Assembly (NCBI RefSeq): GCF_030936135.1
Contig: NC_082634.1
Coordinates: 74,501 to 138,500, forward strand
Reading direction: 5' to 3'
DNA: 64,000 bases
Origin: Gavia stellata
Taxonomy: Eukaryota > Chordata > Aves > Gaviiformes > Gaviidae
The notes below the pieces were generated by a model. It saw only the letters and a list, made by a program, of their open reading frames with translations, was not told the origin of the DNA and searched no databases. Numbering within the stretch: position 1 is the first letter of the stretch; every line of letters begins with the position of its first letter. Shown one piece after another: positions 29,101 through 48,174 of the stretch. The translations under genes were made by a program, and so were the position numbers.

Positions 29101-31454
29101 GGGGGTGTCAGGTGCAGGTGCCCAGTAGGCGCCGTGCCCATACCCCAGTGACGCGGGTGGCCAGTCCCTCCTGCAGCTCCTGGCTGGAGGTCTCCTCTGC
29201 CCACGTGTCCTCGCTGAGCTGCAGCTCCTGTGCCACCGCCACCTCCACCTTCACCTGGCACCGGGCACAGTGGGGCACTGGGCGTGGGGACAGCGGGGTG
29301 CAGGGTACCCTGCCAGCCCCCAGCCCTGGGACCATCCTGGTGCCCATGCCAGTTGCACCACAGTGCCCACTGTGTGCCCATCCCAGTGCCATCTGGGTGT
29401 CCATCCCAGTGCCACCACAGTGCCCACTGTGTGCCCATCCCAGTGCCACCACGGTGCCCATCATGTGCCCATCCCAGTGTCCACCCCAGTGCGAGTCCCA
29501 GTGCCACTCTGGTGCCAATCATGCCTCCATCCCAGTCCCTACCCCAGTCCCCATCCCTTGCCCGTCCTGGTGCCCGCCGTGGTGCCCGTACCTTGACGGC
29601 AGCAATGCAGGAGCTCTCGAGGCTGCGCTGGGTCTCGGGGGGCAGGAGGGGCCCCAGTGCCTGTGCCTGCAGCAGGGCCCCCACCTCAGGGTGCCCCAGC
29701 ACCTCCCTGCGGGCACAGGGACCTCACAGCACCCACCCACAGTGGCAATGGGGTGCCCAGCACCCACCACCATCCAGAGGACAGCCCTAGAGGTGCCCAG
29801 TGTGCTCGGGGGTGGCACTGGGTGGCAAGGGGTGCCCGGCGTGCCAGGGGTGCAGGTGCTGTGGGGTCCCATGGGTGACACTGGGTGGCATGGGGTGCCC
29901 AGTGTGCCAGGGGCATGGATGCTGTGGGGTCCCGCGGGTGACAGCAGGTGCCGGGGGGGCTCACCTGGGGTAGGTGTTGCTGTGCCAGTCGAGCAGCAGG
30001 TAGAGGTCAGGCACGGCGAGGGGTCTCTGCGCCAGCGTGCCCAGCTGCTGTGCCAGTGCCCGGTGGTACCCACGGGCGTAGACCCCGAAGGCACCGTACT
30101 CGGGGGGGTAAGCGGGTGCCACATGGCACCGCACAGCCCCCAGATCGCCCACCAACCGAGCCGCTAGCGCTGCCAACCGGGCACCCAACCCAGCGGCGGG
30201 TGCCACCTGCGCCAACCTCTCGCCCGCCGCCCGTCCCACCGCCTCCTGCCAGCGGCGCCGGAGGGCACGCGGGCGGCCCGGCGTGCCCGGTGGGTGCTGG
30301 CGATCGGCCACCTCCTCCTGCTCCAGCACCCGGATCACTGAGCGCAAGGGGGGGTAGGGGCGCCCGGCGGGCACTGCTTCGCCCACCACTGCCCAGAGCT
30401 GCGCCAGTAGCGCCTCGTAGAGCAGCGCCACGTCCCGCGCCTGCCGCCCAGCCGTGGGGACAGGGGACAGGGATGAGGATGAGGCCACACACTCCGCCTC
30501 CAGCGCGATGATCTGCTCGTCGGCCGCCACCAGCTCCCGCCGCTGGATCAGCTCCAGGATCTCCAGCACTGGGCGGGGGGGGAGGCACCCATGGGTGATC
30601 TGACGGCACCCAAGGCCACCCATGGCCCATGGCGCATGTCCCCATCTCACGATGCCCCATCCCCCATGCCTCCATGGTCCCATGTCCCCATGTCCCACAA
30701 TCCCTATGCCAATGTCCCTCCATGTCCCATGTCTTCCCATGGCCCCATGCCCACACCCTACGTTTCATGGTCCCTCATGTCCTCTTATGTCCCCATGTCC
30801 CCATCCCCATGTCCCCACCCCCTCGTCCCCATGCCTACAAGTCCCATATCCCCATTCCCATGTACCCATCCCCATGTCCCACACATCCTACATCCCCATC
30901 CCCATGTCCCCATGTCCACACGCCCCATGTCCCCATCCCCACGTCCCACATCCCCATGCCCATGCCCCATGTCCCCAAGTCCCATGTCCACCCCCCCGTC
31001 CCCATGCTCCCCGTCCCGTCTCACCCGAGAGCGGTTCCCTGGCCTTCCCGCGCCCCTCCTGCCGCTGTCCCCCGCCGTCCTGGTCCCCGTCGGACACCCC
31101 CTCACTCTCCACTGTTGGCGGGCGCTCGCCCGCGGACCCCCGCCGTCCCCGTGTCCCCAAGGCCAGCCGCAGCAGCGAGCTGCGCTTGGGGACTGGCCTC
31201 TCCGCCAGCGCCTCCACGCTGGCCTTGCGCCGCCCCGGCAGCCGCCGCAACAGCCCAAAATCCTCCGACCGCCGCCGCGCCCGGCCACCGTCCCCATCCT
31301 CGTCTTTGGGGGGGGCGCGGCGAGCACGGCCAAAGGGTGCCAGCCCCACCAGGCGCTCCAGGGTGGCCCGGCGGCGGTAGCGGCTCTCAGGGTTGTCAGC
31401 GAAGGGGTCGCCATCCTCCTCCTCCTCCTTGGGTGTTTTCTTCAGCAGTGGCAT
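26122..31454 (-). CDS. EXOC3L2: EXOC3L2, exocyst complex component 3-like 2 (SEC6 family)
   Basis: Eleven coding exons close one frame of 754 residues: 31454-31025, 30568-29965, 29706-29592, 29254-29144, 28835-28735, 28372-28265, 28188-28053, 27629-27507, 27436-27281, 27201-27080, 26380-26122. The start [19 protein letters not shown] is preceded by an AG acceptor, so a 5' noncoding exon is likely (a candidate with a GTACGTG donor lies near 32080-32240). The N-terminus is basic and serine-rich; from about residue 145 the SEC6-type helical repeat follows ([32 protein letters not shown]), ending [14 protein letters not shown]. Identity rests on SEC6-like sequence and on lying head to head with MARK4, as in human. 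EXOC3L2 associates with exocyst subunits and is linked to endothelial VEGFR signalling. No canonical poly(A) signal was found downstream. EXOC3L1 or TNFAIP2 paralogues are less likely on synteny. Confidence 0.85.
27660..29530. repeat. Minisatellites in EXOC3L2 introns
   Basis: 27720-27990: 54-base unit with 'catcgcccggctcagcaccc' (copies at 27844 and 27898). 28400-28560: ~30-base 'ggggacccagcacccagg'. 28850-29040: 'ggggtaccctggcaccc'. 29340-29530: ~34-base 'cccatcccagtgccaccac'. All are purely intronic. Confidence 0.75.
30590..31020. repeat. CCCATGTCCC simple repeat in EXOC3L2 intron 1
   Basis: Irregular array of 'ccccatgtcc' decamers filling the intron after the first coding exon. Confidence 0.7.
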
Positions 31455-32280
31455 GGCCTGTGAGGCAGCACCGGACACCCGGGCTGGCACCCAAAGGGCA
31501 GCTGGGACCCGGGGTGGCACCCTGACCCCCACCCGGCACACAGGGTGGCACCTGGCTCTTCACCTGGCAGCTGGGGTGACACCGGGCATTTGCACGGTGT
31601 GCAAATCCCACGAGTGTGCAAATAACCCTGAGCAGCCCCTGGGAGCAACCACATCCCCACGAGCGTGCAAACCCCCCCCGTGCACAGCCCCTGAGCTTGC
31701 ACCACCCTCCGTGCACACCCAGTAAACACCTACACGCTCCTGAGCCTGCAAACTCCCCTCGCACAGCCTGCGAGCTTGCACAACCCTCCGTGCGCGCCGC
31801 ACGAGCGCCCGCAACCTGCGAGGGTGCACGCCCCTCCTCGCACACCCCTGCGAGCACCCACGCTGCCACGAGCGCGCAAACCCCTCGGTGCGCACCCCGC
31901 GAGCGTGCACGGCTCCGCACACACCCAGCGAGCGTGCAAACCACCGCACGCACGCCCCTGCGTGCACCCACGGCCCGCCGGCGTGCCCACCCCTCTGCGC
32001 ACCCCCCAGGAGTGTGCCCGCACCCAGTGGGCACCCCCAGCCCCGTGGGTGCCCGCAGACAGGCAGGGCCCTCGTGGCACACGTACCCCTGGCAGCGGAC
32101 GCAGGCGGTGCTGCGGCGGTGACACCGGGCGCTGTGGCGGTGGCCGCGCCAGGCGGGCAGCGGCCGGGGGGTTTCCTGAGGAAGCGCCTCCCCGGTGCGG
32201 CCTCCCACGCCGGGGCAGGGTCAGCCCCGGTTCCGCTGGGTCACCGGGGACGAGGGGGGGACGAGGGGGGACCCCACTTT
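31455..32280. other. EXOC3L2 upstream region with GAGCGTGCAAAC repeat
   Basis: 31590-32040 is a degenerate ~35-base repeat containing 'cgagcgtgcaaacc'. 32080-32270 is unique and CpG-rich and may be the EXOC3L2 5' noncoding exon and promoter. A minus-strand frame reads Cys-rich (RCHRRSTACVRC) but has no recognised family. Confidence 0.5.
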
Positions 32281-32289
32281 GCATGGCTG

Positions 32290-34800
32290 TCACCCCCTGC
32301 GTGGCACGGAAATGGGGCACCGATGGCACAGGGGACCCCGATGGCACTGGGACGGGATCCTGATGGCACAGGGGGACACCAGCGTGGCACAGGGATGGGA
32401 CCATGGTGGCACAGGGGGGCCTGGGCATGGGACAGGACAAGACTGCCATGGCACAGGGGACACCACATAGCACAGGGACAGGACCCCGCATGGCACGGGG
32501 ACAGGACTCCGATGGCACAGGGGGACACAGGCATGGCAGAGGGATGGGACCCTGCATGGGACAGAAACGGGACCCGCCTGGCACAGGGGACCCCACATGG
32601 CACAGGGACAGGATCCCGATGGCACAGGGGGACACTGAGGAGGCACAGGGACGGGACCCCACATGGCACAGGGGGATCCCACATGGCACGATGACAGGAC
32701 CCCATCATGGCACAGGAGGACACTGACATGACACAGGTACAGGACTCCAATGGCACAAGGGACCCCAGCATGTTGTGGTGACATGACCCCACATGGCAAA
32801 GGGGGACCCAGGTGTGGGACAGGACAAGACCCGGATGGCACAGGGGACCCCATATGGCACAGGGACAGGACCCCCAATGGCACAGGGGACCCCAGCATGT
32901 TGTGGTGACATGACCCCACATGGCAAAGGGGGACCCAGGTGTGGGACAGGACAAGACCCGGATGGCACAGGGGACCCCATATGGCACAGGGACAGGACCC
33001 CCAATGGCACAGGGGACCCCAGCATGTTGTGGTGACATGACCCCACATGGCAAAGGGGGACCCAGGTGTGGGACAGGACAAGACCCGGATGGCACAGGGG
33101 ACCCCATATGGCACAGGGACAGGACCCCCAATGGCACAGGGGACCCCAGCATGTTGTGGTGACATGACCCCACATGGCAAAGGGGGACCCAGGTGTGGGA
33201 CAGGACAAGACCCGGATGGCACAGGGGACCCCATATGGCACAGGGACAGGACCCCCAATGGCACAGGGGACCCCAGCATGTTGTGGTGACATGACCCCAC
33301 ATGGCAAAGGGGGACCCAGGTGTGGGACAGGACAAGACCCGGATGGCACAGGGGACCCCATATGGCACAGGGACAGGACCCCAATGGCACAGGGGACACC
33401 ATATGGCACAGGGGCAGGACCCCAATGGCACAGGGGACACATGCATGGCCCGGGGACAGGACACAGTGTCACAGGGGACCCCACATGTCACGGGGACAGG
33501 ACCCTGATGGCACAGGGGACCCCACGTGTCACAGGGACAGGATCCTGGTGGCAAAGGGGACCCCACGTGTCACGGGGACGGGACCCTGGTGGCACAGGGG
33601 ACCCCATATGGCACAGGGACAGGACCCCCAATGGCACAGGGGACCCCAGCATGGCCCGGGGACAGGACACAGTGTCACAGGGGACCCCACGTGTCACGGG
33701 GACAGGACCCTGATAGCAAAGGGGACCCCACGTGTCACAGGGACAGGACCCTGGTGGCAAAGGGGACCCCGCGTGTCACGGGGACAGGACCCCAATGGCA
33801 CAGGGGACACATGCATGGCCCGGGGACAGGACACAGTGTCACAGGGGACCCCACATGTCACGGGGACGGGACACAGTGTCACAGGGGACCCCACGTGTCA
33901 CAGGGACAGGACCCCGGTGGCAAAGGGGACCCCACATGTCACGGGGACAGGACCCTGGTGGCAAAGGGGACCCCATATGGCACAGGGACAGGACCCCAAT
34001 GGCACAGGGGACACATGCATGGCCCGGGGACAGGACACAGTGTCACAGGGGACCCCACATGTCACGGGGACGGGACACAGTGTCACAGGGGACCCCACGT
34101 GTCACAGGGACAGGACCCCGGTGGCAAAGGGGACCCCACATGTCACGGGGACAGGACCCTGGTGGCAAAGGGGACCCCATATGGCACAGGGACAGGACCC
34201 CAATGGCACAGGGGACACATGCATGGCCCGGGGACAGGACACAGTGTCACAGGGGACCCCACATGTCACGGGGACAGGACCCTGATGGCACAGGGGACCC
34301 CACGTGTCACAGGGACAGGACCCCAGTGACACATGGGACCCCACATGTCACGGGGACAGGACCCTGGTGGCACAGGGGACCCCATATGGCACAGGGACAG
34401 GACCCCAATGGCACAGGGGACCCCAGCATGGCCCGGGGACAGGACACAGTGTCACAGGGGACCCCACGTGTCACGGGGACAGGACCCTGATAGCAAAGGG
34501 GACCCCACGTGTCACAGGGACAGGACCCTGGTGGCAAAGGGGACCCCGCGTGTCACGGGGACAGGACCCCAATGGCACAGGGGACCCCACGTGTCACAGG
34601 GACAGGACCCCAGTGACACATGGGACCCCACATGTCACGGGGACAGGACCCTGGTGGCACAGGGGACCCCATATGGCACAGGGACAGGACCCCAATGGCA
34701 CAGGGGACACATGCATGGCCCGGGGACAGGACACAGTGTCACAGGGGACCCCACGTGTCACGGGGACAGGACCCCGGTGGCACAGGGGACCCATCATGAC
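32290..34800. repeat. 2.5-kb satellite-like array with 127-bp and ~204-bp periods
   Basis: From 32747 to 33400 an almost identical 127-base unit occurs five times ('atggcaaag' at 32793, 32920, 33047, 33174 and 33301). From 33400 to 34800 related 35-45 base submotifs ('caggggaccccacatgtcac', 'cggggacaggacc') are arranged in a higher-order period of about 204 bases (for example 33794-33997 against 33998-34201). 32290-32750 holds diverged monomers. Long false open frames on both strands result. No gene. Confidence 0.9.
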
Positions 34801-34919
34801 CCGGTGCCACCCCCCGGCCCCGGGTGGCACACGGGGACCGCGGCGCACGGCGGGTCTGGCACCACGCGACGCCCTGTCCCCCCCGCCCGCGCGTGCCCGT
34901 GCCCCCCCCGGGTCCCCAC

Positions 34920-35830
34920 CAGCCCACGTGACGTCGAGCCCCTCCGCATAACACCTCCGCCGGGCACTCAGGGGTTAACACCCCCCCGACCGCCGCTGAT
35001 TGGCCAGCACAGCAACCAATCGGAAGGGGGCGGTGGCGCAGGCCCCGCCCCCGCCGGGAGGCCGGCCGGGCTGTCTCCATGCCTCGGCGCAGCCAATGGG
35101 AAGGAGCCGCGGCCGCGCCCGGCGGCTCGTGATCGGCCATCGCGCGGGGGGGGGGCGGGACCAGCCCCGCCCCGATGCGCCTCTTAAAGGCAAAGGGCGG
35201 GGCAGTGCCCTCCCCGTGCCCCCGCCGCGCCCCACGCGTGTCCCTGCAGGTCCCCAGCCGGGGGTCGGTCCCACAGCCGCAGTTCCGCACTCCCGGCCAC
35301 CCCCGTGCCCCTGAGCGCCCGGTACCCCCAAACACCCCCTGCACCCCGTGACAGCCCCCCCCGAAGGGTCCCTGCACCCCCAAACACCCCCCGCCCCTAA
35401 AGGACAAACCAGCCCCCCCCCGCGCCCCTGAGCCCCCCCCCCCCGAATGCCCCCGCGCCCCCAGGTGAGCCCCGTACCCCCGGTCACACAGGCCCCCTCG
35501 CACCCCACCCCTCCGGCAGGTGCGCGGCCCCCTTAAGGGGCGTGGCCACCATCGCGGCGAAGCCCCGCCCAATCCCGCCCCGGTCCCGCTTCCGGTTCCG
35601 GTTCCGGCCCGGCCCGGCCCATGGCCGCCCCCGCCGCCGCCCGCCCCTAGGGCTCCCCCGCCCGGGCCCGGCCCGGCCCGGCCCCGGCTCCGCCTTCGTG
35701 CGCCCCGGCCCGGCCATGAGCCGCTGGTAGCGGCCGCGCCCGGTGCGCCCGGCCCGGCCCGGGCCTGCCCGAGCCCCGCCGGCCCCGAGCCTCCCCCCCC
35801 CGGCCCCGAGCCCCGGCCCCGCGGGTCAAG
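34920..35830 (+). promoter_or_regulatory. MARK4: MARK4 5' region: CCAAT boxes and CpG-rich promoter
   Basis: NF-Y boxes at 34999-35003 (ATTGG), 35016-35020 (CCAAT) and 35093-35097 (CCAAT) lie in unique sequence just beyond the satellite. Nearer the gene is a CpG-dense stretch with tandem TTCCGG (35588-35606) and a CCAAT near 35568. The sequence from 35250 to 35510 is C-rich with no coding signal. No TATA box close to the ATG. Confidence 0.5.
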
Positions 35831-44075
<8,245 letters not shown>

Positions 44076-45250
44076 GGACCTGCTGGAGCTGGGACCCCCC
44101 CCCTCGAGGGCTGCATCCCTCCTGGGGGGATGCACTGGAGCTGGGACCCCCCTGGGGGCTGTATCGGCACTGGGAGCCCCCAGTGGCTCCAGTCCCCCCC
44201 CAGGGGCTGCACCGGATCTGTCACCCAGGGCTGCGTTGGCATCAGGACCCCCCTGGGGTGTGTCAGATCTGGTGCCTGGGGCTGTATCGGCGCTGGGACC
44301 CCCCCCCCCCAAGGATGCACTGGATCTGGCACCCAGGGCTGCGGCGGAACTGAGACCCCCAACGCCTGCGGCAGATCTGGGATCCCCACCCCGAGGATGC
44401 ACTGGATCTGGCACCTGGGGCTGCATTGCTACCGGGACCCCCCCAGGAGCTCCATCGGATCCAGGATTCCCACCCTGGAGGCTGCATTGGCAATGGGCCC
44501 CCCCCAGGAGCTGTATTGGCACCGGCACCAGGGCTCTGCGGTGGATCCAGGCCCCCTGAGAGCTGCGGCAGCTCTGGGACCCCCCCGGGGCCTGCCTCGG
44601 GGTCTGGCCTTCCCCCCGGGGGGCTGCCTCAGCTCCAGCATCCTCTTGGGGACATCAGCACCAGCACCGGGGGGCTTGCGGCAGCTTGGGGACCCTTGCT
44701 GATGGCAGCTCAGGGATCCGGGGTACCCCCGGGGCCCCTCCAGGCATCACTGGCTCCAGACCCCCAGGTGCTCCCGGACCCTTTGGCTATCTGTGGGGCC
44801 ATCGGATCTGGCACCCCAGTAGCCCCTGGCTCTGGGACCTTGGGAAGCCCCAGCTCCAGGACCTTGGGGCCGTCGGTGCCAAGACCTTGGGGTCCACTAG
44901 CTCTGGGACCCCAGGGACTACCAGCTTGGGGACCTTGGGGGCATCAGCTCTGGGAACTTGGGGACATCATTTCTGGGACCTTAGCGTCCCCCAGCTCCCA
45001 GACTGGGGGTTCTACATCACCTCCAGCCCCCCCTGGATCCCCACTTCTACCCCACCCCTGGGTCCCCAGAGGTGTGGCTGCGTCCTGGGGTCCCCTGGAG
45101 CCCCCCCCTGGGGCCTGTCCCCATGTCCCCCAGCCCTGTACAGCCTGTAAATATGGCCTGGGGCTCCGGTGTTGGCCCCCCCTGCCCCCCCCAGCACATT
45201 TTTAAGTTATTCCTGCCCTTGTCTGTACCCCAACCCCCCAATAAACATAG
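44076..45250 (+). other. MARK4: MARK4 3'UTR, repetitive
   Basis: From 44080 to 44700 it is a ~60-70 base degenerate repeat ('ggctgcatcggatctggcacc', 'ctgggacccccc'), giving false open frames. Poly(A) signal AATAAA at 45240-45245. Confidence 0.8.
45240..45245 (+). terminator. MARK4: MARK4 poly(A) signal AATAAA
   Basis: AATAAA followed by TGTTGGTGTTGG, a typical GT-rich downstream element. The CKM signal on the other strand is 285 bases further on. Confidence 0.88.
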
Positions 45251-45529
45251 GAAACCTGTTGGTGTTGGCACCCATCAGCGTCAGCACCCATCAGTACCAG
45301 GACCCCCCCCCCGGCAGTGGGACACATCACACACACCACCACCCCCTGCCCCCCCCAAATCATGGCCTTGGGCCATGGGCAAAGTTAAGGTGAATTTGCC
45401 TCTTGTAGGGCAGGAGGGGCCACAAAGGCACCCCAGGGTGGGGGGCATCCCTCTCGCTTGGGCGAGGACCCCTCCATGTGTTCCCCCCCCCAGCCTGGAT
45501 GCCTGGGTTCACAGCAGGGACCAGCAGCG

Positions 45530-45535
45530 TTTATT
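45530..45535 (-). terminator. CKM: CKM poly(A) signal AATAAA
   Basis: AATAAA on the minus strand only about 41 bases beyond the CKM stop, so the 3'UTR is very short. Confidence 0.8.
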
Positions 45536-45575
45536 GAGGCTGGTCCTGGGGGGGTGTCCAAGGGGGGGGGGTCCC

Positions 45576-47351
45576 CTATTTTTGAGCAGGGATCATGTCA
45601 TCGATGGGCTGGTTCTGCTCCAGCTTCTTCTCCATCTCCACCATCAGCTTCACCCCATCCACCACCATCTGCACCTGCTCCACCTCTGAGAAGCCCAGGC
45701 GGTCGGCGTTGGAGATGTCGAAGACGGCGCCCACAGCCGCCGTGTCCACCCCACCTGGGGGGGGGGGGGAACGGGCGTGTCAGCATCCCACAGTGCCCCA
45801 CAGCACCCATGTCCCCATTCCCACCTGTGCCAATTCCCACCTGTGCCCTATATCCCCCATGTACCTATGCCCACTTGTGCCTGAAATTCCACCCCCCTCA
45901 TGTCATGTCCCAATGTCACCTCATCTCTGCATCCCCGTGCCCACCTGTGCCACGCTTCTGGAGGCGGAGGCGCTTGAGGATCTCCTCAAACTTGGGGTGC
46001 TGGCTGAGCTTGGGCAGGCGGACATGGACACCCCCCCGCAGCCCCGTCCCCAGGTTGGAGGGACAGGTCAGGATGTAGCCCAGGTGCTCCGTCCACATGA
46101 AGGGGTGGCCTGCCTTCTTGAAGATCTCTTCGATCTGGGACACACACACACACGTGGGACTGGGTCCCCACCCGCCACCGTCCTGACACCCAGCCTGGGG
46201 GCACCGCTGCCACCACCCTCCCAGGACACCCCCATCGCCCCCCCAGTGTCCCCTGTGCCCAAAGCGTGCCATCATCCCCATGTCCTCACCATACCTCTAA
46301 TGTCACTCAGGTCCTCCGTGCCCCCATCTGTGTTTCCACTGCCCCCCAACTCCAATGTCCCCATTGTGCCCATATCCTCAAGACCCTCCATGTCCCTTCT
46401 ATCACCCCCATGTCCCCCTGTGTCCCCAAAGCCCCCCCATGTCCCCCTGGGTCCCCAATGCACCCAAGACCCTCCATGCTCCCCATATCTCCCACATCCC
46501 CATCTCCTCCAAGGGCCCAATGGCCCCTATGTCCCCAGTGTCCCCCACATCCCACTATGTCATGTCCCCCCCCCCCACCCCGTCCCCTCTCAGGCTCTGA
46601 CCCACCTTCTTGAGGCCGACGCAGAAGCGTCTGAACACCTCCTTCATGTTCCCCCCCTTCTCCATGGAGATGACACGGAGGTGGTCCTCTTCGTTCACCC
46701 ATACCAGGAAGGTCTTATTGTCATTGTGCCTGGGGTGGGGGAGGCAGATACACACGACACCCCCTCAGCAGTGGCCTGAGGATGCAGGCGTCCGGGCACC
46801 CCAGATTCATCTGGGTGGTCCCTACATGCCCCCACCCCAAAGGTTGGTCCCAAACATGTGGATGCCCCCTGCAACCCCCCTAGGTGGGACCCAGGTGTCT
46901 GGGTGGTCTGTAACTGCCCCCCCCACACACACACAGGCAGGAGCCCCAAGATTTGAGTGCCCCCCCCCCCCCAGGTGGGACCTTGAACTGTGGGTGCCCC
47001 TTTGCACCTCTCCTAGGCAGGGTGCCCCCCCACATGGGTGCTCCCCACATCCCCCTGGTTGGGGCCCTGCTCCCTGGGTGCCCCTTGCTCCCCTCCCAGG
47101 TGGGGTCTGCAACACGTGGGTGCCCCCAGCACCCACCCACCACCCCCCCGCCAAGGTGGGTGCCCCTCGAGACGCCCCACCAGATGCCGCGGGCATCGGG
47201 CCAGTCGCGGGCCATGCCCGAGGCCAGCAGCAGGGGCGAGATGGTTTGTCGAAGAGGAAATGGTCATCGATGAGCTGCTGCTGCTCCTGCTCCGTCATGG
47301 CCTTCAGCGGGTAGTACCGGCCCTTGAACTCCCCCTCCAGGCTGTTCAGGG
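45576..47351 (-). CDS. CKM: CKM, creatine kinase M-type (C-terminal ~60%; 5' part lost in gap)
   Basis: Five 3' coding exons: 47351-47181, 46729-46606, 46134-45945, 45754-45576, preceded by the missing part. They read [39 protein letters not shown], the catalytic-cysteine segment [20 protein letters not shown], and the end [25 protein letters not shown]. The M-type call rests on the tail (brain CKB has LLIEMEQRL). CKM transfers phosphate between ATP and creatine in muscle cytosol and at the M-line. Roughly the first 155-160 residues, encoded by two or three upstream exons, are absent because the sequence runs into intron repeat and the N gap. The 171-base exon lacks one base near 47241-47248 (between FLFDKP and [13 protein letters not shown]), probably an assembly error. 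Confidence 0.94.
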
Positions 47352-47826
47352 CTGCAGGAGGGGCGGGGTCACGGGTGAGAATGGGCACGCCCACAGGCCA
47401 CGCCCACCCATCATTAGCCACGCCCTTCGACACCTGCTCCCCTGCCACACGTGCCAGGCCATGGCCACGGCCCTCTGCCAAGCCCACACGCAGGCCACGC
47501 CCACCTCTACCCCCCATATGCCACGCCCCACCGCCACCCAAACCCCACACCCGTGTTGGGTGTGGCCACAGGTACCTGCCCCACCCACATCCACCCAGGC
47601 CACTCCCACACCCACCAGCCACACCCAGACCATGCCACACCCTGTATCCACTTGCCACGCCCCCCTCTGCCTCACATCACACCCCCAAGACCACGCCCCC
47701 AAGCTGTTTCCTCCCATGTGTAGTACCCCAGCCCCTGCGGCAGGCCATGCCCCCTGCTGAAAGCCACGCCCCCAAAGACCACGCCCCCAAAGACCACGCC
47801 CCCAAAGACCACGCCCCTCACCATTA
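47352..47826. repeat. CKM intron, CCACGCCC-type repeat
   Basis: Degenerate array of 'ccacgccc(c)' units, ending in three perfect 17-base copies of 'aaagaccacgcccccaa' just before the gap. Such repeats commonly break assemblies. Confidence 0.75.
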
Positions 47827-48026
47827 NNNNNNNNNNNNNNNNNNNNNNNNNNNNNNNNNNNNNNNNNNNNNNNNNNNNNNNNNNNNNNNNNNNNNNNNNN
47901 NNNNNNNNNNNNNNNNNNNNNNNNNNNNNNNNNNNNNNNNNNNNNNNNNNNNNNNNNNNNNNNNNNNNNNNNNNNNNNNNNNNNNNNNNNNNNNNNNNNN
48001 NNNNNNNNNNNNNNNNNNNNNNNNNN
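47827..48026. other. Assembly gap, 200 N
   Basis: Exactly 200 N, a conventional placeholder. Two truncated genes abut it: CKM lacks its 5' coding exons and ERCC2 its 3' half or more. The true gap must therefore be several kilobases and may also hold KLC3, which lies between them in human. Confidence 0.97.
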
Positions 48027-48174
48027 TGGGGGCACTGGAGGCTGGTGTGGGGCTGGGGACACCCCAAAGGGTTCAGGGGGGTCCCCACCCCAAAAGGTGG
48101 CTCAGAGACACCCCCTGCGTGGAAATGGGGGGCCTGGGGGGCACCCCAAAAGAGGGGCCACCCCCGCCACGCAC

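Noticed and set aside
30590-31020. CRISPR-like look of regularly spaced short repeats
   Set aside because: Degenerate eukaryotic simple repeat without unique spacers; the same holds for all arrays in the window.
32241-34951. Frames of up to 441 codons with repeated MAQGTPYGTG or CHWGSCPCAIWG-like text
   Set aside because: Pure satellite translation; identical in shifted copies.
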